64,000 nucleotides of DNA from Alisma plantago-aquatica (Eukaryota; Streptophyta; Magnoliopsida; Alismatales; Alismataceae): NCBI GenBank assembly GCA_963693085.1, contig OY856409.1, positions 301,458,058 through 301,522,057 on the forward strand. Reading direction: 5' to 3'. Under the pieces are notes generated by a model. It saw only the letters and a list, made by a program, of their open reading frames with translations. It searched no databases and was not told the DNA's origin. The position numbers were made by a program, and so were the translations under genes. Below, one piece after another: positions 46,336 to 58,458 of the stretch. Every line of letters begins with the position of its first letter. Position 1 is the stretch's first letter.

Positions 46336-47737
46336 TGATGTGGGTCATTGTACATGCAACAATCACTAAGAAAAGTCCTAGAGTTTAACCTTCTAACCCC
46401 GTTGTCAATTTGCTACGAACAACAAGTAAACTTAGTATAGATAGGTATTGATCCAAGGGACATCAGAAAAGAAAAATCAAGATCCAAATCTGATCGCAAG
46501 AACAAGATTTAAATTCCAATTTGAGAGGGTTGTTAAAACTAGGAATAAAAATAAAAGTGTTGAAATAAAGTTTAACTAATCACAAAATAAAGATCTGAGG
46601 GTCTGAAGGATCACCACCAAAACCACGTTCCTATTCAACTAATCAAATTCTAAAATCCAAGGATCAAATTAGGACCTTTTGGTTGCATGTCTTTATAGAC
46701 AAACTCACAAGGGTCATACTTCCCATGAACCCGTTGGTCTGGGCATTCACATATCATTTTTCAACCATCCAACATATCACTATCCACGGTCATATCAAGA
46801 AGCATGTGAATTCAAACTAGTGTTCAAAGGCAAGGCTCAAGTGATCGTGTCACAAAGGATTATAATGAGAATAAAAGTAAAAAGACAAAAAGATGATAAT
46901 CGAAATTAAGGGACTATTATTTTGTCCTTACAGAGATCCACAATCATATCACACCATAAGAATATATCAGATCGTCCAAATAACCATGCATAAATAGAGA
47001 GAAGACATTTTTTGATGGAGAAATATAATAGATTATATTGAATAAAACCACGTTGAGGGGCTATTCCCCATGCCCCAAAGAGATTTACTCAAACATAACT
47101 AGACTAGAAGAAATGCAAACTAAAATGAGATCCAACATTGTAGAAGATGTGGTCTACAACTAAAAACTGGATGTATTTTCTTGTGGAGTCCCCCCTCTTT
47201 TTATATGAGAAGAAGGGGTGGAAACCCTTGATTCAAGACTCTCTAGAAAAATCCTGGCCAGTCGATGAAAACTTTATGGATCTGGTCAATAGAGAAAACG
47301 GTTGATTGCCTTTAATTATGTCGACTGTTCACATTCTTTTTGCTACAAATTCCCATAACAGCAATTTAGAGCATATTTTTGAGCCAGTCATAAGTTCTAA
47401 TTTGGTCTTCAAATATATTTTTACGTTAGATAATTCAATTCTCTTTCCAGCACATATTTTCCCATTAAATTCTACCTTGGGATGTGAGATTTATGATAAT
47501 TTTGGTACGAGGTATATATTTAAATCAGGCACTGCAGAAATTTGTGCAATATATCTTCCAAAGAAAACTAGTCATTGAGCTTTTTCCTACCAAAAAAACC
47601 AAATATAATTAAAAATCCAAATAAAGATAAAAATCTAACCTAATAAATTAATTACAAAACTAAGAAGATAAATAACAAAACAATCCTTTAAAGATATCTA
47701 AAAGATGTAAATAAAAAGGATAAATACACATTTATCA
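46336..47737 (-). repeat. antisense solo LTR, Athila/Tat-like
   Basis: On the minus strand it begins TGATAAATGTGTATTTATCC and ends with GACAACGGGGTTAGAAGG...TGACCCACATCA. The start and the CCCTTGGATCAATACC...TTGTTGTTCGTAGC text near its end are typical of Ty3/gypsy Athila/Tat LTRs. Flanks are AGCAT (46331-46335) and AACAT (47738-47742), a target duplication with one mismatch. Removing it makes the outer copia continuous with the inner one (GTTGAAAAGCATCATGCAAATTG versus 53905-53935). No interior remains. The 90-codon ORF at 47306-47578 runs antisense to it and is not supported. Confidence 0.75.
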
Positions 47738-47742
47738 AACAT

Positions 47743-49393
47743 CATGCAAATTGTATGGATAAGAATATTATGAATAATTTGATGTTTCATGACGATGCCC
47801 AATGTCTCATAATCTATACTTGATAGTTATAAGACAAATGTGTATGACACATATACTGAATGACTTGATGACTCAAACGATGAATACCTATAGCATTGTC
47901 ATATATAACACGTAAATGAGAATTGCATTTCTAGAATCTATATTGATGGTTATCTAGACTCTTTTGGTTACTGAACTAATAGATACATGCAAGTCTTATT
48001 TATTGGGAAATATGAAAAAAGCATCTTCACTAGATGTAGTGGGAGAGCGACTATTCTATTAGGGCTCATACATAGTGATGTATATAGACCTTTTAGAATA
48101 AATGCTAAAGGTAGTTACCAGTATCTCATTATATTTACTGATGATATTAGTAGATATGGTAGATTGTCTTTAATGAAATACAAGTCTAAATCTCTTAAAA
48201 TGTTCAAGAAGATTAAGAATGAAGTACATAACCCACTTGTTATAAGTATTGAACACTTTGATATGATCAATGTGGATATACTTTGAACCAAGAGTTTGAG
48301 GACCTTCTGGGAGATCATGATAGTGTATCATGATAAACTCCACCTAAAACATAATGAGGTATCAGAAAGAAGGAATCACACCCTGTTAAGTCTGGTATGA
48401 CTAAAAATCTAGCTAATCTTCCAATTTCCTTGTTGGGTGCATGCTTTACACAAAACAATGTACTGTGTAAAATGGTTCAAAAAACACCATATGAGATATG
48501 GTATAGGAAGTGTCTCAATATGCCTTTTATAGTGATTAGGGATGAAACCTTATATAAAAAAATTATTTCTTGAAAAGCTTTGTCAACAAATCACATAAAT
48601 GATTATTTTGTTGAATACTACTTTCCAATCTGACAACAAAGTGTCTGTTTCCAGGATAGTTTTATTCCTGAAAGGGAATTTAATTCCAAAGGAATCAGTG
48701 GGAGAGAAAAAAGAACTTGAAATGTTTGAGACAAACAAGAAAAAATTGAATCTAAAGAGGTACAGTATGAACAGGGAGAATCACAAATTGTTGTAGAATA
48801 TCAATTCCCTTACGTAACACAATACCTCATAGTTCTTGTAGAACCCAACTTGAGTTTGAAAGATAATGATATCTTATAACTCAGAAAGGTGGTGAGTTGG
48901 TCATAAGATGACGAGCCAACAACCTACCTAGAAGCTATTGAGGGACTAGAGTCTAAGAAATGGCTTGAGGTCATGGGACTAAAGATGGACTCCATGAGAA
49001 CCAATAAGGTATGACCTTGGTGGATCCACCTGAAGGGGTAAAACCCATTGGGTGCATTTGGGTTTTTGAGAAAAGAACGACATGGATAGTAGTATACAAA
49101 CCTATAAGAGTAGACTATTCACCAGTTGCCATGGCTAAATCCAATAGGATCATGATTGCTATTGTAGCTTATTATGACTATGAGAATTTGGCAAATGGAT
49201 GTTAAAATTGCATTCCTTAATTGGAATATTGTATAGGTTGTGTATGTGACACAAACTAAAGGTTTTATAAATCCATACAATGCAAATAAAGTCTATAAAC
49301 TACAAAGGTCAATCTTTGGATTGAAGAAAACACCTTAAAACTGGAATCTTAAATTTGATAAGATAGTCAAAGTTTGACTTGAGTCAAAGTGAA
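47743..49393 (+). pseudogene. pol: copia pol relic, part 1: integrase and RT start (outer element)
   Basis: The 47987-48286 frame gives the integrase core: LFIGKYEKSIFTRCSGRA (pre-integrase end), LGLIHSDV with the first catalytic Asp, YLIIFTDDISRYG, MKYKSKSLKMFKK. Further on are NxVSERRN-like and TPYEIW pieces, then RIVLFLKGNLIPKESVGEKKE (48655-48725). The RT follows: LEAIEGLESKKWLEVM, MTLVDPPEGVKPIGCIWVFEK (49011 onward), SPVAMAKSNRIMIAIVAYYDYE, then WQMDVKIAFLN after a shift. It stops at the GAAGA duplication where the inner copia inserted. Confidence 0.85.
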
Positions 49394-49398
49394 GAAGA

Positions 49399-51353
49399 TG
49401 TTGGTTATTATTCCCAGAGAGCCAGTTATATGATGATTGTGATGGAATATCATGTAAACGGTTTGGTTAATAGTATAGGCAATCTTCTGATGTGTTTCAA
49501 TTAGTTATGTGATAATGATGAAACATAATGAATGTCTAAAGAATGATATTACTCAATGACATATGTCTTTGGGTTGATGACTTAAACAATGAGATCATAC
49601 AGATGTCAAGAGTATGTACATTCTTATTATGTCCCTAGTCGGCCATTATTGTGTAAGGTTGATAGAAAACAATGACACATAAAATTAGAGTCTATGTTGG
49701 TTGATGACAGAATCTCATCAGTCATGATATATGTGATATCAATCCAAACACATAGATACTTGTTGGATAACATGTATCAGACAAACCAACCTTGAGAGTG
49801 ATGCATGGAAACTAAAATTGGTGGTCATAATCATCTCTCATAGTGAAGATGGTGATTGTGGTTCTTAGACCTAAAATCACTACAGTCATGTCTTTCAATG
49901 TACTTTGACATTATCTACCATAACCTTGAATAAGGGTTTCCATAAAGGTGATTATCATATGTATTATGGCACATGGGGATGACTACGAGTGATGTAGATG
50001 GGATTTGTCCCTCCTACTGGAGTTTGATATCCAGGCTACTTGATAAGTGAGACTGAGAAAGGTATGTGCATGCAAGTGTGAATCAATATATGATATTGAG
50101 GTCACATATATCTCAAGCAAACTACTCTAGTTAAAGGAACATGGATTGAACATTGAGAGGATGATGATTCCATGTCTCGAGTTCATTCTGGATATCAGTG
50201 AAAAAGTAATTATACAATCACTGTAATACCAATCATAGATTTTAGGTTAAAGTTGTTCTCTAACTTTCCATTTACTTGGATGGCAATGATGTGTTTCTAG
50301 ATGCTACTCTTTGCTTGTGGTGTCATAAGATGATTATGGACATTCACTGCCAATGTAACTTGGAACCCATAGGATCACACACATAGGATAAAATTGGAAT
50401 AGGAGTTCATTTATGAATATATGGTTTAACTTGATTACTAGAGAGTTAGGTATTCAATTTAAATAACATTGGTTGAATAATTGATTGAATGGACAGTGAA
50501 CCATCTGGTTCAAGAGTTGAACCAATCATTTTATTGTCTTAGGATAATTGAATAGATTTGGCAATTTTGGACCATGAACTGACCAGTTAGGAAGTGAATC
50601 AATCAAGTTAGGTACGTGAACTGACCATCTCAGGTTGAGAAACGAGTGGTTGGTGGATCAATTTGATTGATTCAAGGATTTGTGTTGACGTCATGTTGTG
50701 CATTAAATAAGACTATAATTGCCAATACAATTTTTATTGGGAAATATGACAAAATGACATGTTTAAGGGTTGAACTGATTGGCTCACATGTCAACTAATC
50801 GACTCACTTGTGAACTGACCATTCGTCGCTTGTAGTCTGTGAAATTTTGTGAAATTCCGGTCCCTTTTGCTCCCACTCAGACTGGAACCTTGACCCAAAT
50901 CCTCCTATAAATAGAGGGGTACTGGAGGCTTCTCAGAGATAACTCAATTGCCTCTGATAATTGTTTATCTTCTCTGGTTATGGTAACTGATAAAACCCAA
51001 CCAATTCCTACTCGATAAAGGGAGGGATAGCAAAGGAGAAAAATTGTAGGAGAGGAAGTTGGTGTTAGTACACCAATAGAGAGGGACAATCCTTCTTGTC
51101 TATTCTACTAGAACGAGATGAGTTCCTATTTGTTTTTGTGGACACCATAAAGGTGTGGAGATTTTCCCGCTAGGAGGACAACTTCAAACTGTCATATGTG
51201 GTAATCAACCAAGAGCTGTTGCAAATGTCGTCTGAGTGTGACTTGAAGAAAGGCACATACTGCAATGAGAGAATTATCGTTGGACTTGCTCCAGGACCAG
51301 GTATGATCTTGTAAAACCATCCTTCCCATAGCATAGTTGTTGACACGATACAC
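49399..51353 (+). repeat. 5' LTR B of the inner copia element
   Basis: Starts TGTTGGTTATTATTCCC. Collinear with C, with the palindrome array (50490-50830) and TATA box (50906). Its last 70 or so bases, present in C (58384-58453), are missing, so GATACAC abuts the primer site directly. Confidence 0.85.
50906..50913 (+). promoter_or_regulatory. TATA box of copia LTR B
   Basis: TATAAATA in CCTCCTATAAATAGAGGGG, just downstream of the palindrome array (50490-50830). Confidence 0.8.
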
Positions 51354-51366
51354 CGGTATCAGAGCC
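51354..51366 (+). promoter_or_regulatory. primer binding site, tRNA-iMet type (inner copia)
   Basis: CGGTATCAGAGCC; one mismatch (first base) to the copia consensus. Confidence 0.85.
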
Positions 51367-51503
51367 ACATCAATATACTATATTTTGGGATTTAATTGAA
51401 ATGATCGGATTTTGGTTTTTGCCTTTTATTTATTACATACGATGTGAATATTTAAAAGATTAATGTGTATATCTGATTAAATACCACATATGATCCCAAA
51501 CTA

Positions 51504-51547
<44 letters not shown>

Positions 51548-51580
51548 ATGTGTGTGTGTGTGTGTGTTTGTGCGTGTGTA
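51504..51580. repeat. (AT)n(GT)n microsatellite in the inner copia leader
   Basis: About 13 AT units then about 25 GT units with a few interruptions. Same leader position as 43677 in the outer copy. No TIR element here. Confidence 0.9.
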
Positions 51581-51827
51581 ATGTACATGCGTTGTCCTAA
51601 AATTAGTTTTGATGATGGATGTTTGGAATGGTTGTGGCCAATAACCTGAATATCTATGTGTGGTTGAATGGTTTGATTATTCCTATTTTATCTCAATCTG
51701 CACACTGAGCCTCTACCTTCATTTGCTCCCTTGGAATGTAACTCGAGGTTTCTCATTACCATGTAAAAAGTTTAATAGCAATAGGATAGCTTCCTTTCTT
51801 GCAACAACAAGGAACACACTCAACGCC

Positions 51828-52040
51828 GGACGAGTCGACCGTCTCCAACATGGATCAACCATTTGGAGGATTGAGGAGGACAACCACAGGAGACAAATCG
51901 ATTGGTTGGTGGCCCAACTGAACATTTGGAGGTATCCAAACATCGATTGAATCGGAGGCCAGATGACTAGACTAATAGACCAACCGACCGACCAAGAGGC
52001 GAGTCGACGAGTTCAAGGGTTGAACCAATCAACTAAGATC
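51828..52040. repeat. palindrome array in the inner copia leader
   Basis: Units near 51833 (AGTCGACCGTCTCC), 51855, 51895 (AAATCGATTGGTTGG), 51940, 51983 (CAACCGACCGACC), 52003 (GAGTCGACGAGTTC) and 52020 (TTGAACCAATCAAC). Counterpart of 44412-44640. Confidence 0.6.
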
Positions 52041-52231
52041 TATTCAAGCACACATATACACCAACAATAGGTTCATGCATGTGATGTAGACCTAGGTGGT
52101 AGTAGATCCTTATGGCTCCAAGGAAATACATTAAAATGTCCATAATCATTGCTAATGTTTTATATTGAATGTTTACATTTGTAGGATATAGCATGTATAT
52201 GATACGTACTATAGTATGTGGTGATTGGATA

Positions 52232-52302
<71 letters not shown>
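52232..52302. repeat. (GT)n(AT)n microsatellite
   Basis: Seven GT units then about 28 AT units. The equivalent site in the outer copy (about 44828) is an unexpanded ATGCATATGTATTTATATAC. The Tyr/Ile-repeat ORFs over it on both strands are artefacts. Confidence 0.9.
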
Positions 52303-52304
<2 letters not shown>

Positions 52305-52859
52305 AGTCCAAGATGCTTTCCATTAGCAACACACATGAAAAACTTGATCGATTATGTGTTGACATGCCAAGCATGGTGCGCTATCCATCTCATGGAAGTG
52401 TGATGGTAGTTATGTGGTCCTACCAACCAGGGTACATTTTATTGTGTTGGCTTTTAGGTCAGGCTTAACTGACTGTCCTTAATGAGATTAAGCAACTAGA
52501 GGCATATAGATGATTATTGCAAGGAGTTGTGCACACCATATATATAAGAATTGCATAAGATATAATTGGAAAACATTGCCTACCTTAATGATTAATTGTG
52601 GACGCTAGCATTGGTCAGGTAATACATCAATTATTTTGGATCTTGTCTTATTAGAAGTTTGTAAGCTACAATCTTCCCAATTGATAATTGAGAGTTATAA
52701 ATTTGAACAAAATAATGAGAGCGGAAGTTAATTTAGTGTCCTAATTAAATATCATCAAAATTTTATATAAATCAAATCAATTAAAAAAATGGATTTTTGA
52801 TAAAATTATAAATTTCCCTTGTAGAATCAAATGGTAACACACAACAACAACTTTTCTCT

Positions 52860-53660
52860 ACGATCAGTTATCAAGAAGGACAAGTTAAATGGGAATAACT
52901 TCCATGACTAGTTTAGGACATTGAGAATCGTTCTCGCACAGGAGCGCTAGCTCTATGTCTGGGAGACACCATAGCCAGATGAACCTCTTCCCACCTCACC
53001 TAAGGTTGAAAGGGATGCTTATCAGAAGCATAATGAAGATGTCATTGGTGTCAAGTGACTAATGTTGTGCTCCATTAACTATGAGTTGCAAAGATAGCAT
53101 GAGAACATGTATGGTTGCACATCTTAAGAACATGTTCCAAGATCAGGCGAGACATGAGAGATATGATGTCTCCAAGGTGTTGTTCAAATGTAACATGGCA
53201 GAAGGAGATCCAGTAGGTCCTCATGTTCTCAAGATCATTGGGTATGTGGATAACATTTCTAGACTGAGATTCTCATTGGGTCAAGAGTTGGCCACTGATG
53301 TTATTCTGAAGTCTCAGTCAGAGTCATACAGTCAGTTTGTCATGAACTACAACATGAATGATTTTGACAAGTCATTGACATAGTTACTTGGCATGTTGAG
53401 AACAAATATGGCACAAATGAAGAAAGACAAACCCCAGTCTTTGATGATGATCAACAAATCACAGGGGAAATATAAAGGCAAAGGCAAAGCTAAGAAGAGT
53501 TCTAAAGTTGGCCAGAAGTCCAAGTCTTCAGCACTCAATGCAAATGGAGAAATGAGTAAGGGAGGCAAGTGTCACCACTATCACCAGGCTAGACACTAGA
53601 AGAGGAACTGCCCCCTCTACATAGAGGAACTAAAGAAGAAGGAGGAGATAGAGATCTCCA
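52860..53660 (+). pseudogene. gag: copia gag relic (inner element)
   Basis: KKDKLNGNNFHD*FRTLRIVLAQE near 52875-52940 is the UBN2-type gag start (the Trp codon now TAG). Then come ERDAYQKHNED and MVAHLKNMFQDQARHERYDV, VLFKCNMAEGDPVGPHVLKIIGYV (53160-53260) and SESYSQFVMNYNMNDFDKSLT (to 53381, stop). A Lys-rich linker and the knuckle KCHHYHQARHxKRNC (53570-53605) follow. In the knuckle the second Cys is Tyr and the Trp codon is TAG. The order and spacing match Tork-type gag. Confidence 0.85.
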
Positions 53661-53699
53661 CTTTAGGTATATATGTTACAAGATATATCTAATAACTTT

Positions 53700-56250
53700 T
53701 TCATCATGGGTATATGATACTGGATGTAGATCTGACATATGTTTGATATGCAAGATATGATAAGAAGTAAGCCCTAACAAAACAGCAAGGATGCACTCTA
53801 CGGAGTAAGAGTTGTTGCAACTTTATTCTATATTTGGAATTTATCTTAGCCCAGAGGGCATGTAAGAGAGTTTGATGAACTACTATTGTATTTCTGCCTT
53901 TATTAGAAACCTTTTACTTTCTGCATCTTGTATGGACAAGGATGATTATGAACAGAGAGTAGTTAATGTTCTATTTCAAAGATGTGATCTTATGTGGCAC
54001 TGTCTTATGACATTTATAGGATCTAAAGATAAAATGTTCATAATGTAAATACCAAAGTATTATAATTTGATAATTCAAACAATCAATAACTATAGCATTG
54101 TCATCTAGAGCACACATATGAGAACTGCATTTCTAGAATCCATGATGATGTTTATCTAGACTCTTTTGGTTATTGAACCAATAAGAGAAATGCAAGTCTT
54201 ACTTGTGTGCAACATGAAAAGTCACCTATCACGGTGTATTGGGAGAATAAGCATTCTACTAGGACTTGTACATAATGATGTGCAAAGACCTTCAGAATAA
54301 ATTCTAGAGCTAGATATTTATACTTCATTATATTTACTGATGATATGTTGATATGTATTTAGCAAAACACAAATCTCTTGAAATGTTGAAGGTGATAATG
54401 TATGAAGTACACAACTTTCTTAAAAGTGTTAAAATACTTTGATAGGGTCAATGTTGAAATACTTTACATGAATAGTTTGAAGACCTTTGGGAAAGACTGT
54501 GATAGTGTATCATAAGTCAACTTCACCTAAAACATGATGATGTAGCTGATAGAAGGAGTCACATCCTGATGAGTCATGATGTGATTATCATTTAATATAA
54601 TCTTCTAATTCCTTTTAGACACATGATTTATGCAAACAATGTACCAATCTGAAATGGTTTAAAAGGCACCATATCAAATATGGCATGGGCATTGTCCTGA
54701 TATGTGTTAAGCAGTGAAACTTACATAAAGAAAGTAGTCTCTTGAAAAAAATTATCCACAAATAATAAAATGTTAGTTTGTTGAATATTATCTTTAATCC
54801 TAATTCAATAACAAAAGTGTTTATACTAGGATAACAAAGTTATAATAGAATCATTGGGAGTAAAGTAGAACTAAAAAAGTTCGAGATCAACAAGCATTGA
54901 ACCTAAGGAGGTATAAAGGGAATTATGAGAATCACAAATTGTCGAGGAATCTCAAGTTCCTTATGTAACACAAGACTTGTAGTTCTAGAAGAACACATCT
55001 GAGATTGAAATATTATGAATCCTACAACTGAGATAGGTCGCGAGTTGGTTATAAGATGATGAGTCAACAATCAACTAGAAACTATTGAGAGACTAGAGTC
55101 TGAGAAATGACTTGAGTCCATTATATCCAAATTGGAGTCCTTGAACACTAACAAGGTATGATCTTGGTAGTACCACCTAAAGGAGTAAGACCCATATGGT
55201 GTAGTTGGGTTTCAAAAGGGAAGACCGACATGGATAACCTAAAAGACAAATTGGATGTGAAGGTTTTCAAATTAGTTCAGGGTGTTGAACATGGTGAAAT
55301 TTCATCACCAATTATCATGCTTATTGATTGCAGCTTATATAGACTGTGACATTCGGCATATGAAGATTAAAACCACATTCCTTAAAGGGAATATTTGAGA
55401 GGATGTGTATGTGACACAGTCTAAAGGTTTTATAACTTCATTAATGCAAATAGAGTCTATAAACTCAATGTTAAACTTAGAGGTTGAGACAAGCATCTCA
55501 GAGCTGGGATCTTTAATTTGACAAATATAGTCAAAGAGTTTGACTTCAATCAGGATAAAAGATGAAATATGTGAGCACAAAAGATTTAGTGGGAGCATAT
55601 ATTTTTTTTCCACATATTGGTGGGGAATAACATTGTAGTATTGTAAGTATTGAAACCTGACATGGAAATACTATGGACATGACAAGATGATATTAGTCAT
55701 ATTCCAACGAAGGTCATTGGAATTCCATAAATAACATTCATTAGTACATTTGCTAGACTATGGTAATAAGGAAGAGTTGGGTGTAAAGGGTTACATCGAT
55801 GCAATTCTGAAATGACAAAGAATGACCGCAATGTAAAGTTGTGTTAAATCTTAAAAGAAGAGTTATAAGCTGGAAAAGTTCCTAACTACATACCATAATG
55901 TAAATTCTATAATAGAAGTTGAGTAACTTGGCGTTATGAACGTAGGATTGAATACTTTATGGTTCTAAAAGTTCATATAGATGAACTTATGGATGTTCCA
56001 ACCACTGATGATACAGCATAAATACTATGATAAAAATAGAGCTACTCGTTAGGCAAGGAATATCCGATAGCATATTACGGGAATTCTATATCATACGATA
56101 TGTCATACAGCAAAGAAATATGAAACATGCAATATACTGAATGAAGGAAACATGTTGCTAACCCACTGGATTAGCACTTGAGCAGTGGAAACATGGTGAA
56201 CATGTTTAGATCACTAAGAATAAGATTCATGGGTGATTGGCTCTAAGTGC
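53700..56250 (+). pseudogene. pol: copia pol relic (inner element)
   Basis: The protease region is poorly readable. The pre-integrase/integrase region is at about 54190-54650 (CNMKSHLSRCIGR, LLGLVHNDVQRP, then HDDVADRRSHILM-like text). The RT is at 55150-55520 (VPPKGVRPIWCSWVSKGKTDMD, KTTFLKGNI, EDVYVTQSKGFI). The YVDD box is not preserved. The later part shows NKEELGVKGYIDA-like text (55770-55800) and the RNase H/C-terminal region ending FRSLRIRFMGDWL (56195-56240). Stops and shifts throughout. Unlike the outer copy it is not split. Confidence 0.75.
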
Positions 56251-56261
56251 AAGTGGGAGTC
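56251..56261 (+). promoter_or_regulatory. polypurine tract of the inner copia element
   Basis: AAGTGGGAGTC directly before the LTR start TGTTGGTGAG. The same text lies before LTR D at 59458-59468. Confidence 0.8.
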
Positions 56262-56551
56262 TGTTGGTGAGTATACCCAGAGAGCCAATCATATGATGAT
56301 TGTGATGGCATTTCATGTAATTTATTTGATTAAAAATAAAGGTAATCTTCTGATTTATGTTTCAATTAGTTATGAGATAATGACCAAACATAATGAATTT
56401 CTAAAGAATGACATTAATCAATGGTGTACGTCTTCTGGTTGATAACCTGAACAATTAGATCATATATATGTGAAGAGTATGTATATGCTTTTTATGTCCC
56501 TAGTCAGATGTTATTATGGAAGGCTAATAGACAACAATAACACATCAAACT

Positions 56552-56875
56552 AGAGTCTGTGTTGGTTGATGAGATAATCTCATCAGTCATGATATATGTG
56601 ATATCAAATCAAACACATAGATACTTGTTGGAGAATAGTGTATCAAACAAACCCACCTTGAGAGTGACACGTGGAAACCATAATTGGTGGTTATAATCAT
56701 CTCTCATAGTGAAGAGTCTGTGTTGGTTGATGAGATAATCTCATCAGTCATGATATATGTGATATCAAATCAAACATGTATATACTTGTTGGAGAATAGT
56801 GTATCAAACAAACCCACCTTGAGAGTGACGCATGGAAACCATAATTGGTTTTCATAATCATATCTCATAGTGAAG
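56552..56875. repeat. 161-bp tandem duplication in LTR C
   Basis: Copies at 56552-56712 and 56713-56875 both start AGAGTCTGTGTTGGTTG and contain CATGATATATGTGATATC and CACCTTGAGAGTGAC. LTRs A, B and D have one copy. They differ at about a dozen sites by eye. Confidence 0.9.
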
Positions 56876-57941
56876 GTAGTGATTGTGGTTCTTAGACCTA
56901 AGATCACTACACTTATCACATGTCGTTTAATGTACGTTGACATCATCCACCGTGGCCTTGAATAAGGGTTGCCATAAAGGTGATGATCAGATGCATTGTG
57001 ACACATGGGGATGACTTTAAGTGATGTAGACGGGATTTGTCCCTCCTACTGGAGTTTGATATCTAGGCCACTTGATAAGAGATATTGGGAAAGGAATTCA
57101 CATGCACAAGTGAATCAATATATGGTATTGAGGTCACATATATCTTTGACAGTCTGCTCTAGTTCAAGGAACATGGATTGAACATTGAGATGATGACAAT
57201 TCCATGCCTTGAGTTCAATATGGATATCAGTGACAAAGGAATTATACAATAATTGTAACACCAATCATAGATTTTAGGTTGAATTTGTTCTCCAACTTTC
57301 CATTTACTTGGGTAGCAATGATGTGTTGCTAGACATTGCTCTTTGCTTGTGATGTCATAATATGATTATGGACATTCACTTCCAACATAACTTGGAACCT
57401 ATAGGGTCACACACATAGGGTACACTTGGAATAGGAGTTCATTCATGAATATATGGTTTAAACTTGATTACTAAAGAGTTAGGTATTAAATTTAAATAAC
57501 ATTAGTTTAATAATTAACTGACGGGACAACGAACTGATCGGTTCAAGTGTTGAACCAATCATTGTAGTGTGAAAGGACAATTGAACTGATTTGGCAATTC
57601 TGGACCATGAGCCGACCGATTAAGGAAGTGAACCAATCGGCTTAGATACATGAACTGTCTATCTCAGGTTACGAACCGAGCGGTTGGTGGATCAATTCGA
57701 CTGATTCAAGGATTTGTGTTGACATCATGTTGTGCATTAAATCATATTATAATTTCCAATACAATTGTGATTGGAAGTCATGATGAAATGGTCGGTTCAA
57801 GGGTTGAAATTATCAACTCACATGCCAACCGATCGGTTCACTTGTAAATCGACCGTTTTACTGCTCACACTTTGCAAAAATTTGTGAAATTCCAGTCCCT
57901 TCCGCTCCCACTCAGACTGGGAACCCTAACCCAAACCCTCC

Positions 57942-57949
57942 TATAAATA
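57942..57949 (+). promoter_or_regulatory. TATA box of copia LTR C
   Basis: TATAAATA in CCTCCTATAAATAGAGGGG, after the palindrome array at 57520-57860. Confidence 0.8.
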
Positions 57950-58458
57950 GAGGGGTATTGGGGGATTCTCAGACACAACTCAATTACCACTAACAATTAT
58001 TGTCTTCTCTAGTTGTGATAACCGAGAGAACCTGAGCAATTCCTACCAATAAAGGGATGGATAGTAAGGGAGAACAATTGTGGGAGAGCAAGTTGGTGCT
58101 AGTACACTAGCGGAGAGAGATAACTCCTTCTTGTATATTCTACTAGAATTACAGGAGATCATGGTTGCCCACATGGACTGCCATAGAGACGTGGAGCTTT
58201 TCTTGCTAGGAGGATAACGTCAATTTTTCGTACGTGGTGATCAACCAGGAGTTGTTGTAAATGGTGTCGAAGTGTAACTTGAATAAAGGCACATACTGCA
58301 ACAAGAGAATTGTTGCTAGACTTGATCCAGGACCATCTCTCATAAAACTATCCTTCTCATTACATAGTTCTAGATGTGATCCACTAATTAATGGGGAATA
58401 CGACAGTAAATTTTTTGTTTCTAATGCCTTATCTACCATCATATTTCCAAATAGAAGA

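Larger units (their letters stand above)
49399..58453 (+). mobile_element. inner Ty1/copia (Tork-like) element, structurally complete
   Basis: 9055 bp: LTR B, primer site (51354), leader, gag (52860-53660), pol through RNase H (53700-56250), polypurine tract (56251-56261) and LTR C. Flanked by the perfect 5-bp duplication GAAGA. Same family as the element it sits in. Its ORFs hold many stops, so it too is old and inactive. It lies inside the RT region of the outer copy. Confidence 0.9.
56262..58453 (+). repeat. 3' LTR C of the inner copia element
   Basis: Starts TGTTGGTGAGTATACCC and ends TTTCCAAATA before GAAGA. 2192 bp. It is longer than B because of a 161-bp tandem duplication (56552) and because it keeps the U5 end lost from B. 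Array 57520-57860, TATA 57942. Confidence 0.85.
49394..58458. repeat. target duplication GAAGA around the inner copia element
   Basis: GAAGA at 49394-49398 and again at 58454-58458, flanking TGTTGG... and ...TTTCCAAATA exactly. The pol text of the outer copy is continuous across it when compared with 55540-55600. Confidence 0.85.

Noticed and set aside
47306..47578. A 90-codon plus-strand ORF
   Set aside because: It lies antisense within a solo LTR and shows no recognised motif.
52033..52468. ORFs with alternating Ile-Tyr on both strands
   Set aside because: They are read from the (GT)n(AT)n microsatellite at 52232-52302.
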